From NCBI RefSeq assembly GCF_900177735.1, contig NZ_FXBB01000004.1:1-64000 (forward strand): a DNA stretch of 64,000 bases. Reading direction: 5' to 3'. The notes beneath the pieces are model-generated. The model had not been told where the DNA came from and searched no databases. It was given only the letters and a program-made list of their open reading frames with translations. Positions 45,663-52,052 of the stretch are shown here, piece by piece. Position numbers and translations under genes: made by a program. How positions within the stretch are numbered: position 1 is the first letter of the stretch; each line of letters opens with the position of its first letter. Source of the DNA: Dethiosulfovibrio salsuginis. Lineage in GTDB: Bacteria; Synergistota; Synergistia; Synergistales; Dethiosulfovibrionaceae.

Positions 45663-47207
45663 ATGGACGTAGCAGATCGAGCTAGGGAGTTGTTGTTGGA
45701 TCTTTGCGCCATAAAGAGCGTTTCCGGTTCGGACCAGGAGGATGCGGCGGCGGAGTTTATATTTTCCCTGTTGGGGAGGTTTCGGTGTTTCTCCCGAGAT
45801 GGTTCGGCCCTGAGGTTGGTGGAATGTGGGGGCAAGAAGGCGGTTTTCGCCTATATGGCCTGTCCGTCGTCCTCTGTGACTGTGGGGCTTACGGGCCATT
45901 TCGACGTGGTCTCGCCGGCGGTCTACAGGGATCTGGCCCCTCTGGCTTTCGATCCTGGGGCATTAGGTTTGGCTCTGGCTGGCAGGGATTTGCCCGAGTC
46001 GGTTCGGTCCGATCTGGAGGCGGGCTGGCTGTTCGGCCGAGGGGCCGCCGACATGAAGTGCGGTCTGGCGGTGTTTTTGGCCCTCATGGAGAGATGGGAT
46101 TCGGTGGGGGCTCCCTGTAACGTGGCCTTTTTGGCGGTTCCCGACGAGGAGAATCTCTCTTTGGGCATGAGAGGGGCCTTGCCCGAGGTGGCTGAGTTCT
46201 TCAGGGAGAGGGGCATATCCCCGGCCTGTTGGGTCAACGGCGAGCCCACCGTGGGGGCCAAAGGGGCCCAGTGGCCCGTGCACAGGGGGTCTATCGGTAA
46301 GGTTATGGGGTTCGTCCTGTCCGTAGGTGTCGGATCTCACGTCGGGGAGTTTTTCAAGGGGGTCAGCGCGGTTCAGATCGCCGGTCAGATAAACGCCCAC
46401 CTGGAGGGCTCTCCCCAGTCGTCCGATTCGATAAAGGGCAGGGCCCTTCCTCCCGCTGCCTGTCTGGGTTTTGACGCCCTGAGGGACGGCTATTCTGTGA
46501 CCCTTTTCGATAAGGTGATGGCCCGTTATAACCTGCTTTACTGGTCCCGTTCCTCCGAGGATCTGCTGGATATTTTGAAGAAGTCCGCCACCGAGGGGCT
46601 GGCTCGGGCGATGGATATGACCTCCTGGTCCGCAAGGAAGCTGGGGGAGAGTCTGCCCTTTTCCAGAGGCAGGGTCCTTACTCTGTCCGAGCTTCGTGAT
46701 ATAGCAGGGGACGTTCCCCTTGGGGAGGGGGAGGGTTCGCCGGTCGATCGGGCGGCTCGGTGGGTGCTGGATATGCTGGACCGTAGCGGCCTCGAGGGAC
46801 CTCTGGCAGTGGTGGGCTTTTTGCCTCCCTGGTATCCCCCTAAGAGGCCCGGCTTTTCCATGAGGGACGAGGCACTGGACAGGGCGCTTAAGGGGGTTTT
46901 CTCCCTGGTGTCCGATCGGGGGTACGATCCGGTAAGGGAGGATATCTTCGAGGGTATCTCCGACCTGAGCTATCTGGGTTCCGCCGGGGATTTGAATTCG
47001 GTCTCCACCTTGACGGAGAACATGGCGGGATGGGGCGATCTCTACTCGGTTCCACTGGAGGCAATGGAGTCGGTGGATGCCCCGGTCTGCAACCTCGGCC
47101 CCTTCGGCAAGGACGTACACAAGGCCACAGAGAGGCTCGAGCCGACCTTTGCCTTCTCCGTCCTGCCCGACCTGGTGGAACGGCTTCTGACCGACCTTGC
47201 AAGATAA
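45663..47207 (+). CDS. RocB-like M20 family hydrolase
   Basis: A 514-residue metal-dependent hydrolase. The metal-site motifs are GLTGHFDVVSP (first His), GRGAADMKCGLAVF (bridging Asp) and VPDEENLSLGMRGA (Glu pair). It is longer than standard M20 peptidases and matches the RocB arginine-utilisation group, which fits its place beside arcA. The start at 45663 follows AAGGAGG; an ATG at 45633 lies before that site and is unlikely. The substrate is not known for this group, and a peptide or acyl-amino-acid amidase role is possible. Confidence 0.83.
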   Translation: MDVADRARELLLDLCAIKSVSGSDQEDAAAEFIFSLLGRFRCFSRDGSALRLVECGGKKAVFAYMACPSSSVTVGLTGHFDVVSPAVYRDLAPLAFDPGALGLALAGRDLPESVRSDLEAGWLFGRGAADMKCGLAVFLALMERWDSVGAPCNVAFLAVPDEENLSLGMRGALPEVAEFFRERGISPACWVNGEPTVGAKGAQWPVHRGSIGKVMGFVLSVGVGSHVGEFFKGVSAVQIAGQINAHLEGSPQSSDSIKGRALPPAACLGFDALRDGYSVTLFDKVMARYNLLYWSRSSEDLLDILKKSATEGLARAMDMTSWSARKLGESLPFSRGRVLTLSELRDIAGDVPLGEGEGSPVDRAARWVLDMLDRSGLEGPLAVVGFLPPWYPPKRPGFSMRDEALDRALKGVFSLVSDRGYDPVREDIFEGISDLSYLGSAGDLNSVSTLTENMAGWGDLYSVPLEAMESVDAPVCNLGPFGKDVHKATERLEPTFAFSVLPDLVERLLTDLAR

Positions 47208-47214
47208 AACACCG

Positions 47215-47242
47215 AAGAGCCTGCCCTAAGGGCAGGCTCTTT
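47215..47242. terminator. Terminator after the RocB-like gene, shared with the Septu genes
   Basis: A 12-bp perfect stem AAGAGCCTGCCC / GGGCAGGCTCTT with a TAA loop, followed by TT. The Septu genes converge from the other side, so it may act in both directions. Confidence 0.8.
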
Positions 47243-47258
47243 GGATAGGTCTTCAAAA

Positions 47259-47984
47259 TCAGCATAGACCATTTTTACGTTGTATAGGTTCCATATGATC
47301 GCTAAAACAGTCGTTGCACGTGCCCGGAAAGGCCTCCGTCAATTGTCTACAGATGTCTTCGTCGTCTCGGAATACGGTCATCCAAATGCTCCAATATCCG
47401 CTTTTCTTTGCTATGTCAATCAAAAATTTTTTAAATATGTCAATGCTTTTTTGGTCTATTTCTTTAAGTTGTTCTCTTTTCTCTGTTGCTATGTCCCAAA
47501 TATCTTTTCTGTGTAGCCATCGGAGATCTGTAGACTTTCCGTTGTTTGCCGTCGGTATTTTGTCGAGTCCCACTAGATGAATTAACCTTTTCGCCTTTTC
47601 GATTATATCTGGAGGCATTTTTTTGTTTGGCGAGACTAAGCCGCCTTCCGAGTATTCAATTGCTCTAAAGGTGTTATCTCGGTCGGGCCATAGGCAGTCG
47701 TCCCGTGGTGTTTCCTGGTTCGATTTTGTCGAATTACAGTTGGAGCAGGCAAGCAAAAAATTGTTCCAGTCCAGCTCCCGTCTTTTCATTTCATCTGCTG
47801 ATATTACAGCTGTTTTTTTCGGTAAGACGTGTTCTACCGCTAGGCAGGATTCTAGCTCTACCTCGCAATATGAACAGTACTCACCTAATCTTCCTATTAA
47901 GTATATTTTTGCATCCCCATATGTTTTAAACTCAATAAAGCCTTTTGAGCTTTGAGGACGTTTTCCTCTTACAACCGGTCGCAT
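47259..47984 (-). CDS. ptuB: Septu-type HNH nuclease PtuB
   Basis: A 241-residue HNH endonuclease. A zinc-type knuckle YCSYCEVELE leads to the catalytic EHVLPKK, then WNNFLLACSNCNSTKSNQ, giving the Cys-His-Asn-Cys pattern. A helical tail follows. It is translated 5 bp after the ATPase gene. In Septu systems PtuA and PtuB form a complex that protects against phage by cutting DNA; retron Ec78-like systems use the same pair with a reverse transcriptase, but no reverse transcriptase is present here. Confidence 0.85.
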   Translation of the reverse strand: MRPVVRGKRPQSSKGFIEFKTYGDAKIYLIGRLGEYCSYCEVELESCLAVEHVLPKKTAVISADEMKRRELDWNNFLLACSNCNSTKSNQETPRDDCLWPDRDNTFRAIEYSEGGLVSPNKKMPPDIIEKAKRLIHLVGLDKIPTANNGKSTDLRWLHRKDIWDIATEKREQLKEIDQKSIDIFKKFLIDIAKKSGYWSIWMTVFRDDEDICRQLTEAFPGTCNDCFSDHMEPIQRKNGLC

Positions 47985-47989
47985 TGTGA

Positions 47990-49318
47990 CTACTCCCCTT
48001 TTTCTTCGTCTGGTGAGGTTATTCCCGCTGCTATCCGTTCGGCCTCTAGAAAGGCGTAATAGGCTATATTTTCGCTAAAGGGGGCTGCTAACCGGTCGAG
48101 TTCCTCCTTGAGCTCCTTTTTATGGGCTTCATCGGTGTTCTTCGCCTGTCGCAGTATTTTATAGTATTTTTGGGCGGCATCGTACATTTTCTGGTGTCGC
48201 TCGCTTCTTTGAGGAATATCGATTCCCATTATATCCTCGACTATGTCCTCTATAGATCTGTTGGAGTAGGGGGCCTTTGTGCCTGGAGCGGCTTCGTTCC
48301 AGCCATAGCAGGACTTTTCTTCTATGTTTTCCGTGTCGTCGAGGTCTATGACCTGTCCAGGTTCGAGGGACTGTATTATAAACGGTGAATGTGTCGTGGC
48401 TATGAACTGCAGTTTCGGGAAAGCTTCTTGAAGGTCCGATACGACCCTTCTTTGCCATTTGGGATGTAGGTGCAGGTCTATTTCGTCGATCAACACGATT
48501 CCCTCTATCCTCGCAGTTACCCCTTCTTCCATGTGAGGGTTTAATCTTGATGCACGATGAGCTATGTCTGCGACCATAGCAACCATATTGCGATATCCGT
48601 CCGATAGAAGGCCAAAGGGCATAGGTCCCTCGTCTGTTACTATGATTAGCTCGTCCATTTCTATGTCGTGGTAAAAATCTGTGGCATTTGGGATACACTT
48701 CAGTGCAGCTTCTTTAACCGCTTTCATTCCGCTGGAAGGGGTTTTTTTCTGGAGTGCTACCAATGTCCGTTTTTTGAACCATTCTTCAAAAGCCTTCTGA
48801 TCCGATTTAGGGTCGAGACAGAACCTATAAGCATCTAAGCGAGAGCCAGGTTTTTCCGTTTTTATATTTCTGTGTATATCCCATAGGCGTCCTGAGCCGT
48901 AGTACAGGTAGAGAGGTAGGTCCACCGGTTCGCCTTTTACGGTTTTTTTTCGGTCCTGAACCCCTATGGAGACTATGTTTTTGGCCTTTCCACCTCTATC
49001 GCCTAATTCTCTTATCCAATTGACCCTTTTGCCCCTGATAGTGGCCTCGGCTTTTATGAAAACGTCTTCTTGGGGTTCAAGGTTTAGTTGTCCGTCTGTC
49101 TCTATCGGTAATAGATGGGCATCGCTTTTTTTGACGGTGCTTTGGCCGGTTTTTATTCTTGATCCTTGAAAATATGTTCCTAGCATTATGGCTATAGCAT
49201 CCAGAATAGTCGTCTTTCCCTTGCCGTTTTCCCCTACGAGGACGGTCATTTTAGGATGAAAGCAGAAGCTACCCTTTTTGTAGCGTCTGAAGTTATTTAG
49301 GGTTAAGTTTGACAGCAT
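47990..49318 (-). CDS. ptuA: Septu-type ATPase PtuA
   Basis: A 442-residue OLD/SMC-like ATPase. Walker A is VGENGKGKTTIL, the signature helix includes LLSDGYRNMVAM, Walker B is IVLIDEIDLHLHPKWQ and the H-loop is FIATTHSPFIIQSL. The start at 49318 (MLSNLTLNNFRRYKKG) follows GAGGAGG by eight bases, better than an upstream GTG-type start. It is adjacent to an HNH partner, the exact two-gene Septu arrangement. ATP level or phage components are thought to control such complexes. Confidence 0.87.
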   Translation of the reverse strand: MLSNLTLNNFRRYKKGSFCFHPKMTVLVGENGKGKTTILDAIAIMLGTYFQGSRIKTGQSTVKKSDAHLLPIETDGQLNLEPQEDVFIKAEATIRGKRVNWIRELGDRGGKAKNIVSIGVQDRKKTVKGEPVDLPLYLYYGSGRLWDIHRNIKTEKPGSRLDAYRFCLDPKSDQKAFEEWFKKRTLVALQKKTPSSGMKAVKEAALKCIPNATDFYHDIEMDELIIVTDEGPMPFGLLSDGYRNMVAMVADIAHRASRLNPHMEEGVTARIEGIVLIDEIDLHLHPKWQRRVVSDLQEAFPKLQFIATTHSPFIIQSLEPGQVIDLDDTENIEEKSCYGWNEAAPGTKAPYSNRSIEDIVEDIMGIDIPQRSERHQKMYDAAQKYYKILRQAKNTDEAHKKELKEELDRLAAPFSENIAYYAFLEAERIAAGITSPDEEKGE

Positions 49319-49401
49319 TTTAACCGCCTCCTCGACCATAAGGTCATATTCTAAGCTATGCGTATATCATAAGACCAACATTTGATAAAAACAATGAATA
49401 T

Positions 49402-49448
49402 AAGGAGGTGTTGCCCAGCTGATCAGCTGTTCCTGTGCTCCTCCTTTT
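49402..49448. repeat. Nested inverted repeat between antitoxin and ptuA
   Basis: AAGGAGG (49402-49408) pairs with CCTCCTT (49440-49446) and encloses a perfect 14-bp palindrome, CAGCTGATCAGCTG (49416-49429). It may end the antitoxin transcript or serve as an operator for the Septu genes; no T run supports a strong terminator. Confidence 0.5.
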
Positions 49449-49464
49449 GGTAAATGGATAAACA

Positions 49465-49674
49465 CTATTCCTCCGCTAGCTTCGGGGCGGCTGTTCCCCG
49501 GCTTGTACGGTTTAGGCAGATCTCAAAGGGGATTCTCCCCTCACGGAGCGACTGGCGAACGAAGATGTTGAGCGCCGTAGTCAGGTTCATTCCCAGTTCC
49601 CCGAAGAGGATCTCCGCCTGAGCTTTTATCTCCGAATCCATACGGATAGTTATGTTTGTGGTCTTCCCAGCCAT
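49465..49674 (-). CDS. Orphan RelB/DinJ-type antitoxin
   Basis: A 69-residue ribbon-helix-helix protein: MAGKTTNITIRMDSEIKAQA gives the DNA-binding strand and first helix, and LGMNLTTALNIFVRQSLREG is the classic DinJ helix block, ending with GRIPFEI. A GAGGAGG ribosome site supports the ATG at 49674. Such antitoxins normally sit before a RelE/YafQ-type toxin gene, but the next gene on the strand is ptuA. It could be a relic, act on a distant toxin, or regulate the defence pair. Confidence 0.82.
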   Translation of the reverse strand: MAGKTTNITIRMDSEIKAQAEILFGELGMNLTTALNIFVRQSLREGRIPFEICLNRTSRGTAAPKLAEE

Positions 49675-49701
49675 GAAATCGCCTCCTCGTGATATAGCCC
49701 T

Positions 49702-49730
49702 ATAATAGGTCTTCTGCACCGTAAACACAA
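49702..49730 (-). promoter_or_regulatory. Candidate promoter of the antitoxin gene
   Basis: On the minus strand TTGTGT (49730-49725) and TATTAT (49707-49702) are 17 bp apart, 28 bp before the start codon. It is nearly back-to-back with the plus-strand promoter at 49765. Confidence 0.5.
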
Positions 49731-49764
49731 TGCGTGGCACTGGAGTGTTCTTTGCTCCCATGAG

Positions 49765-49860
49765 TGGTATAATTTAGACGAGGATAGTTTATATCGATGC
49801 CCCGAAGGCATCTTTATTACTAGGGAGGAGGTCAGGCTTCGGCTTGGTCTCCTCCCATTT
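49765..49860 (+). ncRNA. Candidate small RNA with two hairpins
   Basis: An extended -10 promoter, TGG-TATAAT (49765-49773), would start a transcript near 49780. It contains a 6-bp hairpin (GATGCC / GGCATC, 49796-49812) followed by TTTATT, then a 34-nt hairpin (49823-49856) with a fully paired 15-bp stem including G-U pairs and a C(UUCG)G tetraloop. No reading frame fits. There is no long T run after the second hairpin, so the 3' end is uncertain. Confidence 0.45.
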
Positions 49861-49872
49861 ACTGTGTAGCAG

Positions 49873-50025
49873 TAGCACCTCTGGAAACTCTGATCCTCCG
49901 AGGCGGTTCGTACAGAACAGGCAGGTCGAGTATACGATTGGGCCAGGGCGTAGGCGGGATGGTCTCTTCAAGGGGACTCGAAGGTGAGCTTTTAGAGATT
50001 CCCTGTGGCTTTGTACATCGACCAC
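49873..50025 (+). repeat. Dispersed hairpin repeat, copy A (deleted form)
   Basis: From CCGAGGCGGTTCGTAC to TTTTAGAGATTCC this shares most bases with the right half of copy B (51913-52020), including GAACAGGCAGGTCGA, TATACGATTGGGC, GGGCGTAGGCGG and AGGGGACTC. The left arm is reduced to a short piece ending CTGATCCTC. It lies between the candidate small RNA and the T-box promoter. Confidence 0.75.
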
Positions 50026-50051
50026 AATCGGTAGATTGCAAAACTCTCCCT

Positions 50052-50079
50052 TGACAGATCCTAAGTCCGATGTATAATG
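50052..50079 (+). promoter_or_regulatory. Consensus promoter of the T-box leader and lysine operon
   Basis: Perfect TTGACA (50052-50057) and TATAAT (50074-50079) boxes with a 16-bp spacer. Transcription should start near 50086, giving a leader of about 410 nt before lysA. Confidence 0.85.
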
Positions 50080-50316
50080 TCCCTCAAGTTGCATATGGCT
50101 AAAGGCGATGAACCGGAAGCCCATAGGACTGAACGCGTACGACCAGAGAGAAGCCTCCGTCGGCTGGAAGGGGCTTTGGACGCTGTCTTTTGGGATAAGG
50201 CCCGGCGAGCTGGAACCGAAAGGCCTTTGGGCTGGAGTAGGTCTCCCGGTTGACCTCCGTCAGAGGGTTGGAGCGGGACGTTTTACGTCCAAGCAGGGTG
50301 GTACCGCGGGTATATA

Positions 50317-50351
50317 ACGACCCGTCCCTACATAGGGGCGGGTCGTTTTTT
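50317..50351 (+). terminator. First terminator of the T-box leader
   Basis: ACGACCCG-t-CCC pairs with GGGGCGGGTCGT, followed by six T. It alternates with the antiterminator formed by the first AGGGTGGTACCGCG. Confidence 0.88.
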
Positions 50352-50409
50352 GTATCTGGGGGCCTCCCCTTGGCGTAGGGTCCAAGCAGGGTGGTACCGC
50401 GTGCCTACA

Positions 50410-50449
50410 ACAGAGGCTCGTCCCTGACCGGGGCGGTCTCTGTTTTTTT
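50410..50449 (+). terminator. Second terminator of the T-box leader
   Basis: ACAGAGGCTCGTCCC pairs with GGGGCGGTCTCTGT (small mismatches), followed by seven T. It comes after the second copy of the T-box signature. Confidence 0.86.
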
Positions 50450-50497
50450 ATTCTGACGACCTTTAGTTGGTCACCGTTTTGCAGAGGTGGTGTGTTT

Positions 50498-51775
50498 ATG
50501 AGTAACATGGTTTGGAACGGTTGCGATGTGGTGGAGCTGGCGAGCAGGTTTGGGACCCCTCTTTACGTTATGTCGGAGAACGAGATACGGTCTCGCATGA
50601 GGCGGCTAAAGGACTGTATGGCCAAAGGTAACGATAACACCCAGGTTCTCTACGCCGGTAAGGCTTTTTTGACCATGGCTATGTGTCGGATGGTCCAGTC
50701 CGAGGGCCTCGGCCTCGACGTGGTCTCCCCGGGGGAGCTGCACACCGCGCTTAAGGCGGGCTTCCCCGCCGAGAGGATCTATTTCCACGGCAACAACAAG
50801 ACCGAGGAGGACCTCGCAATGGCCCTGGACTGCGGGGTTGGCCGTTACGTTGTTGACAGCGAGGACGAGATGGTCCTTCTAGGTGAGATGGCCCGGTCCA
50901 GAGGCAAGGTGGCGTCGGTGCTGTTTCGGCTGGCCCCTGGGGTGAGCGGCGATACCCATCGCTATATCCAGACAGCCCACACCGACTGTAAGTTCGGTAT
51001 GCCCCTTCTGGGCCAGGGGCTGAGGCGGTGCGTCTCGGCGGCCATGGCCGACTCTGGGCTGGACCTTTTGGGCTTTCACTTCCACGTGGGATCCCAGCTC
51101 ATGGAGAACCGGGCGTATCTCGAGGCCCTGGAGGTCCTAGGGGACCTGATGGTCACCTTGAGGGACGAGGTTGGGTTCGAGGTTCGAGAGCTGAACGTAG
51201 GCGGTGGGATCGGCATATCCCACGGTCAGGGCCCCGAGGTCGACGTGGAGGCTTACCTAGGCGGCATATTGGAGAGGGCGAAAGGTGTCTGTGAGGCTCG
51301 GTCCCTTGCCCTTCCCAGGCTGGTGATAGAGCCAGGGCGATGGATAGTGGGGCCCGCCGGTGTAACCCTCTATTCGGTGGGGACGGTGAAGGAGATTCCC
51401 GGGATCAGGACCTACGTCAGCGTCGACGGCGGCATGGCGGATAACCCTAGGCCCTCTCTCTACGGGGCGGTCTACCGTTGTGAGCTGGCGAACAGGATGG
51501 ACGAGGAGGCCGATTCGGTGGTGACCGTAGCGGGGCGGTGTTGCGAGTCAGGGGATATACTGATAAAGGACGTGTCCCTTCCTAAGCCTAAAAGGAACGA
51601 TATTATCGCCGTTATGGACACAGGGGCCTACAATTTCTCCATGGCAAGCGGCTACAACCGGCTGAGGCGTCCGGCGGTGGTCCTCATAAAAGACGGTCAG
51701 GCCCGGTGCATAGTCCAGCGTCAGTCATTCGACGATCTGGTGCAGGGAGAGGTCATCCCCGAAGATCTTGTTTAG
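50498..51775 (+). CDS. lysA: Diaminopimelate decarboxylase
   Basis: A 425-residue PLP enzyme making lysine from meso-diaminopimelate. The cofactor lysine is in VLYAGKAFLT, followed by LGLDVVSPGELHTALKAG, FHGNNKTEEDL, FHFHVGSQL, NVGGGIGI and EPGRWIVG; the second active-site cysteine is in GRCCESGDIL and the substrate tyrosine in TGAYNFSMAS. The ATG at 50498 follows GAGGTGG; a GTG two codons earlier is less well placed. It is the first gene after the T-box leader. Confidence 0.95.
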   Translation: MSNMVWNGCDVVELASRFGTPLYVMSENEIRSRMRRLKDCMAKGNDNTQVLYAGKAFLTMAMCRMVQSEGLGLDVVSPGELHTALKAGFPAERIYFHGNNKTEEDLAMALDCGVGRYVVDSEDEMVLLGEMARSRGKVASVLFRLAPGVSGDTHRYIQTAHTDCKFGMPLLGQGLRRCVSAAMADSGLDLLGFHFHVGSQLMENRAYLEALEVLGDLMVTLRDEVGFEVRELNVGGGIGISHGQGPEVDVEAYLGGILERAKGVCEARSLALPRLVIEPGRWIVGPAGVTLYSVGTVKEIPGIRTYVSVDGGMADNPRPSLYGAVYRCELANRMDEEADSVVTVAGRCCESGDILIKDVSLPKPKRNDIIAVMDTGAYNFSMASGYNRLRRPAVVLIKDGQARCIVQRQSFDDLVQGEVIPEDLV

Positions 51776-52022
51776 GGACTCTCTAAACACGCTGATCCTC
51801 GGAGAGATCGTCCCGACGTAGCCCATTTGAGCCCGTATAGTCGACATGCCGTCGTGTAGTACGGATGGGGCGACAGGACGTCGCCCCAAGCCGAGGGGGC
51901 ACAGGACGTGCCCTCCGAGGCGGTTCGTACGGAACAGGCAGGTCGACTATACGATTGGGCGAGACAGGGCGTAGGCGGAACGATCTCTCCGAGGGGACTC
52001 TAACATGAGTTTCTAGAGATAC
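51776..52022 (+). repeat. Dispersed hairpin repeat, copy B (full length)
   Basis: A 247-bp element beginning right after the lysA stop. Nested dyads: CCTCGGAGAGATCGT (51797-51811) with its exact complement at 51980-51994, and CGTATAGTCGAC (51834-51845) with its exact complement at 51942-51953. The centre has two small perfect hairpins with the same loop, GGGGCGAC-aggac-GTCGCCCC (51867-51887) and GGGCAC-aggac-GTGCCC (51897-51913). There is no reading frame. It would fold into a long rod in lysA-carrier operon RNA. Confidence 0.85.
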
Positions 52023-52052
52023 ACTTAAATTTATATTGGAGGTTTCGCTGAT

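Larger units (their letters stand above)
50086..50450 (+). promoter_or_regulatory. Lysine-type T-box leader with two antiterminator/terminator units
   Basis: Two exact T-box signatures, AGGGTGGTACCGCG, occur at 50295-50308 and 50388-50401, each followed by its own terminator. Only one Stem I fits upstream. It has an AGAGAG / GGCTGGAA distal part (50145-50169) and a stem CCCATAGGAC (50120-50129) with GTCTTTTGGG (50185-50194). Below it is a loop closed by CCGG (50113) and CCGG (50202). That loop reads ATAAGGC; AAG at 50197-50199 would be a lysine specifier, fitting lysA downstream. Uncharged lysine tRNA would bind and allow read-through. The specifier is inferred from pairing, not tested. Confidence 0.88.

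Noticed and set aside
45963-47120. Long minus-strand open frame opposite the RocB-like gene
   Set aside because: It is the complement of a clearly conserved M20 gene, shows no family motifs, is rich in Pro/Arg/Gly typical of shadow frames in GC-rich DNA, and has no ribosome site.
47259-49318. Retron Ec78-like system
   Set aside because: The PtuA/PtuB effectors match, but no reverse transcriptase gene or msr/msd-like inverted repeat RNA is found beside them.
49789-50124. 111-codon minus-strand open frame
   Set aside because: It spans repeat copy A, the candidate small RNA and the T-box promoter, and its product looks like translated repeat sequence.
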